This document shows, in pieces, positions 49,918 to 60,500 of a DNA stretch of 64,000 bases. Each line of letters begins with the position of its first letter. The first letter of the stretch is position 1. This DNA comes from Micromonospora chaiyaphumensis (GTDB lineage Bacteria > Actinomycetota > Actinomycetes > Mycobacteriales > Micromonosporaceae): NCBI RefSeq assembly GCF_900091435.1, contig NZ_FMCS01000003.1, positions 1-64,000 of the forward strand, in the 5' to 3' direction. A model generated the notes under the pieces. That model saw only the letters and a list, made by a program, of their open reading frames with translations, had not been told where the DNA came from and searched no databases. The translations under genes were made by a program, and so were the position numbers.

Positions 49918-50469
49918 ATGGAGTTCTTCTGTTACCACCGCGACCGGCACGGCTCCTCGCCACTGCGCGAGGAGTTGCTGGAGGCACACTGGTCCTACAT
50001 GGACCGGTACGCGGCGGAGATGATCGCCCGCGGCCCGACCTTCACCGCCGACGGCGGCAGCCCCACCGGCAGCGTGCACATCCTCGACCTGCCCGATCCC
50101 GCCGCCGCCCGGGCGTTCGCCTTCGACGAGCCCAACTACCAGGCCGGCGCCTACCGGGACGTGCTCCTGCGTCGGTGGCGCAACACGCTGGGCCGCACCA
50201 TGTGGGACTTCCCCGGAGGCCGGACCGGCGGCAGCCGCTACCTGGTCCTCGGCCTCGGCGCGGGGCCGGCCGCCGACCTCGACGCGCCGCACGACCGGAC
50301 CGACCTGATCGCGTACGGGCCGCTGCTCTCCGACGACGGCGTCACGTGGCTGGGCACGACGGCGCTGGTCAGGGCCGCGGACCCGGACGAGGCGCGTGCC
50401 GTCCTGACCCCCGACCGGTACGCCGAGATCGAGGTGCACGACTGGGCGTTCGGCGGGCGGCCGTCCTGA
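49918..50469 (+). CDS. YciI-like protein
   Basis: 183 residues. The N-terminal about 95 residues match the YCII ferredoxin-like fold (EFFCYHRDRHGSSPLREELLEAHWSYMDRYAAEMIARGPTF, GSVHILDLPDPAAARAFAFDEPNYQAGAYRDVLLRRW), with the conserved His and Asp positions; the C-terminal half (YLVLGLG, LIAYGPLLSDDGVTWLGTTALVRAADPDEARAVL) looks like a second, diverged copy, so the protein is a tandem YCII. The reaction is unknown. ATG 49918 with GAGG eight bases before it is preferred to GTG 49912. Confidence 0.8.
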   Translation: MEFFCYHRDRHGSSPLREELLEAHWSYMDRYAAEMIARGPTFTADGGSPTGSVHILDLPDPAAARAFAFDEPNYQAGAYRDVLLRRWRNTLGRTMWDFPGGRTGGSRYLVLGLGAGPAADLDAPHDRTDLIAYGPLLSDDGVTWLGTTALVRAADPDEARAVLTPDRYAEIEVHDWAFGGRPS

Positions 50470-50488
50470 GCCGGAAGGACGGAGAGCG

Positions 50489-50518
50489 GGGGGCGGCGGC
50501 GCGCGTGCCGCCGCCCCC
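50489..50518. terminator. Bidirectional hairpin terminator between yciI-like and rfbB
   Basis: GGGGGCGGCGGC (50489-50500) and GCCGCCGCCCCC (50507-50518) pair perfectly over 12 bases with a six-base loop. It lies between convergent genes, 20 bases after one stop and ten bases after the other. Confidence 0.72.
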
Positions 50519-50527
50519 ACGCGCCGG

Positions 50528-51618
<1,091 letters not shown>

Positions 51619-51664
51619 GGGTGGGACACCTCCTCCTCGGCGTGCCCGGGTGGCGGCCGGGCGG

Positions 51665-52609
51665 TCAGTTGTAGGGCATGCTGGGGAACCAGCCGACGCC
51701 GAAGTGCGCGGGCACCCGCAGGTCCCAGTACACGACGGTGAAGACGCCGAGGGCGACGAGCAGCGACCCGGTCACGACGACGCTGCGGCGCGGGTCGGCC
51801 ATCCAGCGCAGGAAACGGCCCCGGCTGAGCAGGACCAGCGCGGCGAACAGCACCGTCACCACGAGGATGTTGCCCAGGGACTGCAGGGCGAACGCCAGGG
51901 CGCCGTAGACCGGGTTGCCGGTGTCCACCGCCCAGTGGAACAGCTTGTTGAACAGCGGGTAGGGCCGGCCGATGAGGAAGCCGCCGATGAGCGCGCCGAG
52001 CACCACCACGCGCCCCGCCGGCCGGCCTGCGAACAGGTCCGGCACGACGCCGAGCGCGGCGAGGCCGAGGTAGAGCAGCGCCAGGCCGATCAGGCCGAAC
52101 ACCACGGAGGACTGGATCAGCCGGACCGGCATGTCCCCGACGGACGCGGTGGACAGTTGGGGCAGCCGGTCGCCGAGCAGCACACCGAGGGCGCCGTACG
52201 CCGCCGCCACGGGCAGCATGCCGGCCGCCAGCAGGCCGATGGTCCGCAGCAGCGGGCGCCACGCCCCGGCGGCCGTGCGTGGCGTGCGGCCGGCCTGGCT
52301 CATCGGCCCGATCGAGGCGACCATGGCGATGTTGCAGGCGGTGAAGGTGCCGGCGAAGCCGGAGACGAGGGCGAAGAGCAGGCCGGCGCCCGTGCCGGTG
52401 AGGGCCGTGGCCTTCGCGTCGTGCCCGAGCACCCCGTTGGCGACGGTGTCACCGATCACCGAGTCGACCAGCTCGAAGGACCAGACGACCGCGAGCAGCA
52501 GGCCGGCGGCGGTGCTGACCAGCGCGGCCCGCCGGTGGGTGGCGGGCGCGGCCCTGACGGCCTCCGGCGCGGCGCCGTGGCGCTCCTCGTGGTGCCTCTG
52601 CAACGTCAT
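51665..52609 (-). CDS. Multi-pass membrane protein, possibly distant CcdA/DsbD-like
   Basis: 314 residues with about seven or eight membrane helices after a charged cytosolic start (TLQRHHEERHG). The segment FALVSGFAGTFTACNIAMVASIGPM resembles the first conserved helix of CcdA/DsbD-like transporters, where a Cys-Pro pair is normal; here the residue after Cys is Asn and no partner Cys is evident, so redox activity is doubtful. GGAGGTGAGG precedes ATG 52609. It lies between the flavoprotein and rfbB genes on the same strand, suggesting one operon with the deoxysugar gene. Function unknown. Confidence 0.6.
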   Translation of the reverse strand: MTLQRHHEERHGAAPEAVRAAPATHRRAALVSTAAGLLLAVVWSFELVDSVIGDTVANGVLGHDAKATALTGTGAGLLFALVSGFAGTFTACNIAMVASIGPMSQAGRTPRTAAGAWRPLLRTIGLLAAGMLPVAAAYGALGVLLGDRLPQLSTASVGDMPVRLIQSSVVFGLIGLALLYLGLAALGVVPDLFAGRPAGRVVVLGALIGGFLIGRPYPLFNKLFHWAVDTGNPVYGALAFALQSLGNILVVTVLFAALVLLSRGRFLRWMADPRRSVVVTGSLLVALGVFTVVYWDLRVPAHFGVGWFPSMPYN

Positions 52610-52733
52610 GGTCGCCTCACCTCCGGGGTGGGGGGATCGGGGGCGGTCGCGGGCGGCGCTGCGTCGCGGCCGATGATCCGAGCATGCCGAGCCGGCGGCG
52701 GCGGCACGTCTTCGCGAGTGCCGAACTTTCCGG

Positions 52734-54113
52734 TCAGTAGACGGCCGCGGCCACCGACCGGGCTGACGAGGGCTGCCGGTGGGGCAGGGGGATGCGTTCC
52801 GGCTCACCGGTGAGCAGGTGCCGGGCGACGTCGGCCCCCATCTTCATGGCGTGGTCCATGTTCCCGTACTCGTAGAGCCAGACGCCGAAACGGCCGCGGG
52901 AGTAGATGCCCCGCGCCTCCAGGTGGTCGAGGATCAGGGCCACGGCGTCCGTGCGGTCCAGCGTCGGGATCGGGTACGCCATGGGAATCCGCCGCACGTA
53001 CCGGGAGACGACCGCGCCGGGGTCGGGCAGCAGCCCGGCCCGCGCGAGGCCGGCAACGGTCTGCCGTGCCGCCGCGTCGTCGTCCGGCCACCCGCCGTCG
53101 GCCGGCAGGGCGATCTCCGCCAGGTACGACACGTGGCGCTCGCGCGGCTCCGGCATGTTCGCGCCGGCGAACAGGCCCATGTTGGTGATCCGGTAGAACG
53201 GGTAGCCGGACTCGGGAAAGTACAGCCAGTGCCACGCCCGGTCCACCTGGCCCCGGGCGCCCACGCCCACCACGAGCACGCGGTTGTGCCGCAGCACCGC
53301 GGCGGCGGCGCGCACCTCCGCCGGGCACCGCGTGAGCGCCGACACCAGCGCGGTCAGCGGCATGGTGGAGACCAGCCGCTCGTACGCCAGCCGCTCGCCG
53401 GAGCCGTACGTGACGGTGCGGGCGTCCGGGTCGATCCGCCGCACCGGTGCCTCGTAGCGCACGTCGGGCAGCCGGGCGGCCAGGCGCCGGAACGGCTCGC
53501 CGATGCCGCCGCTGCCCGGATAGCTGAAGGTGCTGTTGGGGCCCCAGCCCGGTGCTGTCCGCCGCTCGACCAGGTTGCGCAGGGCGCCCCGCCAGTCGAC
53601 CGTGGCCACCCGGTGGGTCACCCAGTCGGTGGACATCTCGTCGGTGGGCACCGTCCACAACTTCTCGTGGTACGGCCGCATGAACCGCTCGACGATGCCG
53701 GTGCCGAAGTTCGCCAGCAGCCAGTCCTCGTAGTTGCGTACCGCGCCGTCGGGCCGGTCGATCATCTTGACCAGGCAGTCGACGGCCTCGTCGGTGGGCA
53801 GGGCGCTGAGGTTGTGCTGGAACGGGTACGGCACCCAGCTGTCGCCGTAGCGGATGTAGGAGGAACGCTGGTGGCGCAGCACGTCCCCGGCCATGACGTC
53901 GTCGAGCAGGGCGTCGAAGTCGCCGAAGTAGCTGAAGGCGACGTGCGCGCCCTGGTCCCACACGAAACCGGCCCGGTCGGTGAAGGACGAGGCGAGCCCA
54001 CCGGCGACCGGGCCGCGTTCCAGGACCACCGGACGCGCGCCGGCGCGGTGCAGTTCGTGGGCGGCGGCGAGCCCGCACGGGCCGGCGCCGATGATGAGCT
54101 GGTCGTGTCGCAT
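52734..54113 (-). CDS. FAD-dependent amine-oxidase/UDP-galactopyranose mutase-like flavoprotein
   Basis: 459 residues. The dinucleotide fold is at the N-terminus (QLIIGAGPCGLAAAHELHRAG, then VVLERGPVAGGLASSF). WDQGAHVAFSYFGDFDALLDDVM, IRYGDSWVPYPFQHNLSALP, MRPYHEKLWTVPTDEMSTDWVTHR and the closing GIYSRGRFGVWLYEYGNMDHAMKMG follow the order seen in UDP-galactopyranose mutase and related protoporphyrinogen-oxidase-like enzymes. A mutase or oxidase acting on a sugar nucleotide or on the cluster product are both possible. It is 70 bases from the SDR gene upstream and reads towards rfbB. Confidence 0.82.
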   Translation of the reverse strand: MRHDQLIIGAGPCGLAAAHELHRAGARPVVLERGPVAGGLASSFTDRAGFVWDQGAHVAFSYFGDFDALLDDVMAGDVLRHQRSSYIRYGDSWVPYPFQHNLSALPTDEAVDCLVKMIDRPDGAVRNYEDWLLANFGTGIVERFMRPYHEKLWTVPTDEMSTDWVTHRVATVDWRGALRNLVERRTAPGWGPNSTFSYPGSGGIGEPFRRLAARLPDVRYEAPVRRIDPDARTVTYGSGERLAYERLVSTMPLTALVSALTRCPAEVRAAAAVLRHNRVLVVGVGARGQVDRAWHWLYFPESGYPFYRITNMGLFAGANMPEPRERHVSYLAEIALPADGGWPDDDAAARQTVAGLARAGLLPDPGAVVSRYVRRIPMAYPIPTLDRTDAVALILDHLEARGIYSRGRFGVWLYEYGNMDHAMKMGADVARHLLTGEPERIPLPHRQPSSARSVAAAVY

Positions 54114-54183
54114 CCGTGCGTTACCTCCGCGAGCGGGACGGGAGGTCCGGCGGTTCGGGTGGCGGCCCGGCCGGACCCGGGGC

Positions 54184-54882
54184 TCAGTGGGCGGGCATCG
54201 GCCGGATGACGAGGCTCGCCAGGTCGACGCCCTCGGGCTGGCCCAGCACCCAGAGGATGCTGTCGGCGATCTGGCCCGCGGTCAGGCTGCCGCCCTCCGG
54301 GGTGCCGCCGGCGGGCGCCCAGAAGGTGGTGTCGACGCGGCCCGGCGCGATCAGCGTGACTCGGATGCCGTCGCCGGCGACCATCAGCCGGACGTTCTCC
54401 GCGAGCCCGGTGACCGCCCACTTCGTGGCCCCGTACAGGTTGCCGCGGGTGGCGACGAGACCGGCGAGGCTGCCGACCAGGATGATCCGGCCGCGGGTGC
54501 GGCGCAGGCTCGGCAGTGCCGCGCGCACCAGCAGCGCCGGGCCCAGCACGTTGAGGAGGACCATCTCCCGCCAGCCCTGCGGGTCCCCGTCGTCCACCGC
54601 GTCGAAGGTGGCCATCCCGGCGTTCGCGACGACGGTGTCCAGCCGCCCGAAGCGCTCGACCGTGGTGCGCACGGCCCGCTCCACCGCGGTGGGGTCGGCC
54701 GCGTCGCCGGGGATCACCGCCAACCGCTGCCCGGCGTCGGCCCCGGCGGCGAAGCGGGCGAGCCGCTCCGGGTCACGGCCGGTCACCGCGACGCGGTGGC
54801 CCCGGCGCAGCAGGCGCTCGGCGGTCGCCGCACCGATGCCGGCCGCGCCACCGGTGATCAGGGTGACCGGGGCGTCCGCCAT
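54184..54882 (-). CDS. Short-chain dehydrogenase/reductase
   Basis: 232 residues of classical SDR: cofactor motif TLITGGAAGIGAATAE with Arg at GRDPERL favouring NADP(H), VVANAGMA (NNAG-like), catalytic Ser in ILVGSLAGL, and YGATKWAV (Y-x3-K). The substrate is unknown. GAGGAGGAG precedes ATG 54882. It starts a probable leftward operon (SDR, flavoprotein, membrane protein, small ORF, rfbB), since the upstream exporter gene is closed by a strong hairpin at 55025-55062. Confidence 0.9.
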   Translation of the reverse strand: MADAPVTLITGGAAGIGAATAERLLRRGHRVAVTGRDPERLARFAAGADAGQRLAVIPGDAADPTAVERAVRTTVERFGRLDTVVANAGMATFDAVDDGDPQGWREMVLLNVLGPALLVRAALPSLRRTRGRIILVGSLAGLVATRGNLYGATKWAVTGLAENVRLMVAGDGIRVTLIAPGRVDTTFWAPAGGTPEGGSLTAGQIADSILWVLGQPEGVDLASLVIRPMPAH

Positions 54883-55024
54883 GGCAGTCTCCTCCTCCGC
54901 GCCCGCGGGCCCTGGCCGGCGGCCGGGTCGGCCGTGCGCGGCCGGCGACATCCGGCCCCGCCGCCACCATTCTCGATCGCCGCCACCGGGCGGGGCTTCT
55001 CCGAGATTGCCGGGTCCGGACAGG

Positions 55025-55062
55025 CGTGCGGGGCAGGGCCTGCACCGGCCCTGCCCCGCACG
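55025..55062. terminator. Strong hairpin terminator of the exporter operon
   Basis: A perfect 16-base stem, CGTGCGGGGCAGGGCC (55025-55040) with its complement (55047-55062) and a six-base loop, lies ten bases after the exporter stop on the minus strand. Confidence 0.78.
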
Positions 55063-55072
55063 CGGATGTCGT

Positions 55073-56698
55073 TCAGCCGGCCTGCGCGGGCGCCTCCGCC
55101 GCGGCCGTGCCGCCGGCCGCCTTCGTGGGCTTTGCCGGCTTCGGCGGCGGGGGCACCGGCTCGACCTTGCGCAGTGCCACCACGGAGAGGACGGCCAGGC
55201 CGAGCACGACGATCGCGCCGACCAGGGCGACGGTGTTCAGCCCGGCGGTGAAGGCGTCGTGCGCGGCGTCGACCAGGCCGCTGCCCAGCGGACCGGGCAG
55301 CGACCGGGCGGTCGCCTCCGCGGCCTCGACGCTGGCCCGGGCAGCCTGCGCCGCCTCAGCGGTGATTCCCGCCGGCAGCCCGTCGGTCAGCTCGGTGCGG
55401 TAGACGGCGGTCGCCACGCTGCCCAGGGCCGCGATGCCGAAGGCCACACCGAACTCGCTGCCGGTCTGCATCACCGCCGAGGCGGAGCCGGTCTTCTCGG
55501 TGGAGACCGCGCCGATCGCCAGGCCGGTCACGAGGCCGAGGGGGATGCCCACGCCGAACAGCACGATGCCGAAGCCGATCAGCACGGGCGCCAGGCCGCC
55601 GCTGCGGGTGACCTGGGTGAGCACCACGTAGCCGAGCGCCGCGACGACCATCCCGGCCGCGAGCACGTACGCCGGGCGGATCCGTTGCGCCAGGCCCGGG
55701 CCGAGCATGAGCCCGACGATCAGCCCCAGGGTCGGCGGCAGCATCCACAGCCCGGTGCCGAGGGTGGACAGGCCCTCCACGGTCTGCAGGTGCAGGGTGA
55801 CCAGCAATGAGCTGCCGCCCTGCACCGCGCCGCCGAGCAGGCCGAAGATGACCGCGGCCGCGAAGATCTGGTTGCCGAACAGTTTGGTGTCGAGCATCGG
55901 GTCCCGCAGCGACCGCTGGCGTACGACGAAGGCCGCCGCCGCCACCAGGCCGAGGACCACGGCACCGACGGGCACGGCGGCCCAGCCGTCCTTGGCCAGC
56001 TCCTTGAGGCCGAAGATGACCAGCAGCACGCCGGCCAGGGAGAGCACGACGCTCGCCACATCCAGCGGGCCCCGGTGCGGGTTGCGGTATTCCGGCAGCA
56101 GCCGTGGGCCGGTCAGCAGCAGCAGGAGCATCACCGGCACGGCGATGAGGAACACCGAGCCCCACCAGAAGAACCGCAGCAGGACACCACCGACCACCGG
56201 GCCGATCAGCAGGCCGCCCATGAAGCAGCTCATCCAGGAGGCGATGGCCATGCCGCGCTGCGCGGGATGGGCGAACATGTGGCTGATCAGGCCCAGCCCG
56301 CAGGGCATGACGGTGGCCGCCGCCACGCCCATCAGCGCCCGGGCGCCGAACAGCATCCAGAACGAGGTGGAGAAGGCCGCGACCACCGAGGTGAGCCCGA
56401 ACAGCGCCGCACCGAGGAGCAGCAGCTTCCGGCGGCCGATCCGGTCACCCAGGCTGCCCATGGTGATGAGGAAGCCGGCGGTCATGAAGCCGTAGATGTC
56501 GACGACCCAGAGCTGCTGGGTGCTGTTGGCGTCGAGGGCCGTGCTCAGGTGCGGCAGGGCGAGGTAGAGCACGCTGAGGTCCAGCGACATCAGCAGGGCG
56601 GCGAGGGCCAGCACGGCCAGCCCGGCGAACTCGCGGCGGCCCGCCAGCGCGCCCGGGGCGGCGGAGGTGTCCGACGGCGTGTCGGCGTGGGACGACAT
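55073..56698 (-). CDS. DHA2-type (14-TM) MFS drug/metabolite exporter
   Basis: 541 residues with 14 predicted helices. The DHA2 family marks are LALAALLMSLDLSVLYLALPHLSTAL in helix 1, QQLWVVDIYGFMTAG, and the loop motif GSLGDRIGRRKLLLLG. A Pro/Lys/Ala-rich cytosolic tail closes the protein. AAGGAAGGA precedes ATG 56698. This family exports antibiotics and other amphipathic compounds by proton antiport. It is 50 bases behind the FMN reductase gene and divergent from the large SARP, so it is probably the self-resistance or export pump of the adjoining cluster. Confidence 0.93.
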   Translation of the reverse strand: MSSHADTPSDTSAAPGALAGRREFAGLAVLALAALLMSLDLSVLYLALPHLSTALDANSTQQLWVVDIYGFMTAGFLITMGSLGDRIGRRKLLLLGAALFGLTSVVAAFSTSFWMLFGARALMGVAAATVMPCGLGLISHMFAHPAQRGMAIASWMSCFMGGLLIGPVVGGVLLRFFWWGSVFLIAVPVMLLLLLTGPRLLPEYRNPHRGPLDVASVVLSLAGVLLVIFGLKELAKDGWAAVPVGAVVLGLVAAAAFVVRQRSLRDPMLDTKLFGNQIFAAAVIFGLLGGAVQGGSSLLVTLHLQTVEGLSTLGTGLWMLPPTLGLIVGLMLGPGLAQRIRPAYVLAAGMVVAALGYVVLTQVTRSGGLAPVLIGFGIVLFGVGIPLGLVTGLAIGAVSTEKTGSASAVMQTGSEFGVAFGIAALGSVATAVYRTELTDGLPAGITAEAAQAARASVEAAEATARSLPGPLGSGLVDAAHDAFTAGLNTVALVGAIVVLGLAVLSVVALRKVEPVPPPPKPAKPTKAAGGTAAAEAPAQAG

Positions 56699-56748
56699 GT
56701 TGATCCTTCCTTCACTCTTGTCGGCCGTCCGGGGACGGCGGGACAGGG

Positions 56749-57330
56749 TCACCGGACGTACGGACGGATCTGCCGGTGGTTGCGCAACGCCTCGGCCCAC
56801 CAGACCAGCTCGTCGAACATGCGCCGCGCCTCCTGCGACACGGCCTCGGCCTCGACCGGCCGGCCCTGGGCGTCGAAGAGCGCCCGGTGGTGCGACAGGC
56901 TGACCGTCTCCCGGATGGTGGCCGACCCGAGCGCGGCGAACACCTGCCGGAGCTGCTCGGCGGCGCGGAGGCCGCCCGCCGGGCCGCCGTAGCAGAGGAA
57001 GCCGACCGGCTTGGCCTGCCACTCCTCCCGGTACCAGTCGACGGCGTTCTTCAGCGACGCCGGGAAGCTGCGGTTGTGCTCGGGCACCACCACCACGAAG
57101 GCGTCCGCGCCGGCCAGCCAGGGGCTCAGGTCCCGGACGGCCTGCGGTGTCACGTCGCCCTCGGCGAGGCGCACCTCCGGCAGGCGCGCCTCGGCCAGCT
57201 CGATGAGGTCCACCTGGAGGTCGTCGCGCAGCTCGGCCTGGCCGGCGAGCCAGCGGGCCGCGACCGAGCCGAAACGACCGGCCCGGATGCTGCCGACGAC
57301 AATTGCCAATCGTAATCGCGATGACGACAT
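56749..57330 (-). CDS. NADPH-dependent FMN reductase family protein
   Basis: 193 residues: LRLAIVVGSIRAGRFGSVAARWLA (FMN phosphate loop), VVVVPEHNRSFPASLKNAVDWY and FLCYGGPAGGLRAAEQLRQVF. The P-E-H-N segment replaces the more usual P-E-Y-N of the homologue at 32593-33183. It supplies reduced flavin or reduces quinones; with a biosynthetic cluster nearby, feeding a flavin monooxygenase or a quinone step is possible. GAGGAG lies nine bases before ATG. It is the first gene of the exporter operon and divergent from the SARP, with SARP-type boxes between. Confidence 0.9.
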   Translation of the reverse strand: MSSSRLRLAIVVGSIRAGRFGSVAARWLAGQAELRDDLQVDLIELAEARLPEVRLAEGDVTPQAVRDLSPWLAGADAFVVVVPEHNRSFPASLKNAVDWYREEWQAKPVGFLCYGGPAGGLRAAEQLRQVFAALGSATIRETVSLSHHRALFDAQGRPVEAEAVSQEARRMFDELVWWAEALRNHRQIRPYVR

Positions 57331-57407
57331 TCCACGAACTCCTCGTATTTTCGCCGAGCGGCGTCCGTCGAACTGGCAATAGCTCGCCGCCATTGTCGCC
57401 GCGTCGG

Positions 57408-57458
57408 GTTCCGGATTCGTTCCGGTGCTGTTCCGGCACGTCGGAACAGGGCCGGAAC
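57408..57458. promoter_or_regulatory. Five SARP-type boxes at 11-base period between divergent genes
   Basis: GTTCCGG occurs on the plus strand at 57408, 57419 and 57430 (steps of 11), continued in phase on the minus strand by GTTCCGA (57447-57441) and GTTCCGG (57458-57452). All five lie on one helical face. The layout fits a SARP that activates both the FMN reductase/exporter operon and its own gene. A minus-strand GACAAT (57397-57392) could be the -10 for the leftward operon. Confidence 0.68.
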
Positions 57459-57489
57459 GGCTCGTCACGCCATCTGCGCGGTCCTCCGT

Positions 57490-57495
57490 TAGAGT
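57490..57495 (+). promoter_or_regulatory. -10 element of the large SARP gene
   Basis: TAGAGT followed by six bases and ATG 57502 gives a leaderless transcript, the pattern seen at many genes in this window. Confidence 0.55.
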
Positions 57496-57501
57496 GCCCA
57501 C

Positions 57502-60500
57502 ATGCGCTTTGGTGTGCTCGGCCCACTGGAGGTGTGGACCACCAATGGGCGGCACGTCAAGATTCCCGAGTGGAAAGTGCGGGCGCTATTGGCGGACCTG
57601 CTGGCGCAGTCCGGCCGGGTCGTCACGGCCGACCGGCTGATCGACGACCTGTGGGGCGACCGGCCGCCGGCCAACCCGCACGCGGTGCTCCGCAGCAAGA
57701 TCTCGCAGCTGCGCCGGGTGCTGCGCGACGCCGAGCCGGGCCTGCCCGACCCGGTCGTCCGGAGTGGGGCCGGCTACGTGCTGGACGTCCCCGCGGACGC
57801 GGTCGACGCGCACCGCTTCGAGGCGCTGCTGGCCCGGGCCGAGCACACCGGCGACCGGCGGCAGCGGGTCTCCGTGCTGGCCGAGGCGCTGGCGCTGTGG
57901 CGCGGACCGTCCTTCGTGGGCTTCGCCGACGCCCCGTTCGCGGCCGCGGCGGTGGCCCGCCTGGAGGAGCGCCGGCTCACGGCGCTGGAGGACCAGGTCG
58001 AGCTGCGCGCCGAGCTCGGCGAGGACGTGACGCTGGTCGGCGAGCTGGCGGACCTGGTGGCCGACCATCCGTTGCGGGAACGGTTCCGGGCCACGCAGAT
58101 GCGGGTGCTCTACCGCCTCGGCCGGCAGGGCGACGCGCTCGCCGCGTACCGGGAGTTGCGCGAGCGGCTCAGCGGGGACCTGGGGCTCGAACCGGGCCCG
58201 GCCGTGGTGGCCCTGCACCAGGCGATCCTGCGGCAGGAGGAGAGCCTGGCGGCGCCGCCCGCCGGGCCGCCGGTCCGGCGCCGGCTGACCAACCTGCCCA
58301 CGCCGCTGACCGGGCTGGTCGGCCGCGAGGGCGCCGTCGACGACGTGCGCGCGCTGCTGGGAGCCGGCCGGCTGGTCACCCTCGTCGGCCCAGGCGGGGT
58401 GGGCAAGACCCGGCTGGCCGTGGAGGCCGCCGGCGGGCTGACCGGGGACTTCCCCGACGGGGTCTGGCTGGTCGAGCTGGCCGCCCTGGACCGCACGGTG
58501 GCGGCCGACCCGGCCGAGGCGGACCGTCCCGCGTTGCAGGGCCTGGTCGACCGGGTCGCCGCCGAGCTGGACGTGCGGGCCCCGACCGACGCCCGGTCCT
58601 GTGTGGAGGGGCTGGCGGACGCGCTGCACGGCCGCCGCCTCCTGCTGGTGCTGGACAACTGCGAACACGTCGTCGACGACGTGGCCGAGCTGGTCCGCCG
58701 GCTGCTCGGCGGGCTGCCCGGCCTGCGCGTGCTCACCACCAGCCAGGAGCCGCTGGGTGTGGCCGGTGAGCAGGTGTGGGTGGTGCCGCCGCTGGCGCTG
58801 CCCGAACCGGAGGCCGACCACGACCCGGCGCGGCTGCTCCGCTACGGCGCGGTCGAGCTGTTCACCGTCCGCGCCCGGGCCGGGGCGGCCGGCTTCACGC
58901 TCGGGCCGGACAACGCGGCCGACGTCGCGGCGGTCTGCCGCCGGCTGGACGGCATCCCGCTGGCCCTCGAACTCGCCGCCACCCGGGTCCGGGCCATGGG
59001 CGTGCGCCAGCTCGCCGCCGGCCTGGACGACCGGTTCGGGTTGCTCGCCTCCGGGCGGCGCTCGGAGCCGGCCCGGCAGCAGACGCTGCGCGCGATGATC
59101 GACTGGAGCTGGGAACTGCTCAACGGCCCCGAGCGGGCCCTGCTGCGCCGGCTCGCCGTGCACGCCGACGGGTGCACGCTGACCGCCGCCCGCGAGGTCT
59201 GCGGCGGCGGCGAGGTGGATCCCGCTCAGGTGCCGGACCTGCTGGCCCGGCTGATCGACCGGTCCCTGCTGGTGCCGGCGGAGCAGCCCGACGGCCCTCG
59301 GTACCGCCTGCTGGAGTCCGTCGCCGCCTACTGCCTGGAGCGGCTGAACGAGGCCGGCGAGCTGGCGGACCTGCGCGCCCGCCACGCCGAGTGGTACACG
59401 GCGCTGGCCGAGCAGGCCGACGAGCGGCTGCGCGGCGTGCACCAGCGCACCGCGTTGCGCCAGCTCGACGCCGAGGCGGCCAACTTCCGCGCCGCGCTGC
59501 GCGCCTGCGCGCACCGCCGCGACGCGCACCTCGCACTGCGCCTGACCTGCGCGCTGGCCTGGTACTGGGTGCTGCGCAGCCGGGTCGGAGAGGGCCGCCG
59601 CGCGCTGGCCGCCGCGGTGGCCGTGCCCGGCGCCGCGCCGGAGGGCCTGCGCGGCACGGCGATGACCTGGCAGGCGGGCATCGCCGCGCTGGCCGGCGAG
59701 CCGCCGGACGCCCTGGTGGAGCAGCGGTACGCCACGGTGAAGAGCTATGTGGACGACCCCGACGATCCGGCGGGCCGGGCCCGAGCGGCCCTGCTGCTCG
59801 CTGTGGTCACCCCGATCGATGTCACGCGGCCGGCTGAGGATCCGGTCAACCGGCTGCTGGCGACGTTCCGCGCCCTCGGCGACCGGTGGGGCGAGGCGGC
59901 GGCGCTGGCCGTGCTGGCCTACCACGCCCAGCTGTGCGGGAACTTCTCCGCCCTGCGCCGCGACGCCGAGCGGAGCCTGGTGCTCTTCCGTGAACTGGGC
60001 GACCACTGGGGCATCCTCCAGGCGACCACCCCGCTGGCCGAGCTGGCCCAGTTCACCGGCGAGTACGACCGCGCCGGCCGGTGGTTCGCCGACGGGTTGC
60101 ACATCGCGCAGGAGCTCGGGCTGCGCGCCGAGGTGGCGCGACAGCTGAACGGTGCGGGCCGGATCGCCCAGCTCCAGGGTGACCACGTGCGCGCCCGCGA
60201 GCTGTTCCGCCGGGCCCGTACCCTCGCCGCCGAGGAGTCGGTGAAGGCCATGGAGCAGGTCGCCGACCTCGGGTTGGCGGTCTCCGACCGGTGGGAGGGG
60301 GATCTCGACGCGGCCGAGCGGCGGCTGCTGCCGTGGCTGAGCTGGAACCGGCGGGCCGCCTGGCCGGCGGGCATCGCGGCGGTCCAGGCCGAGCTGGGGT
60401 TCGTCGCCGAGCAGCGCGGCGACGCCCACACCGCCTCGGCCCGGCACCGGGAGGGCTGGGAGGCCGCCCGGCAGACCCGGGAGCGCCGCACCATCGCGCT

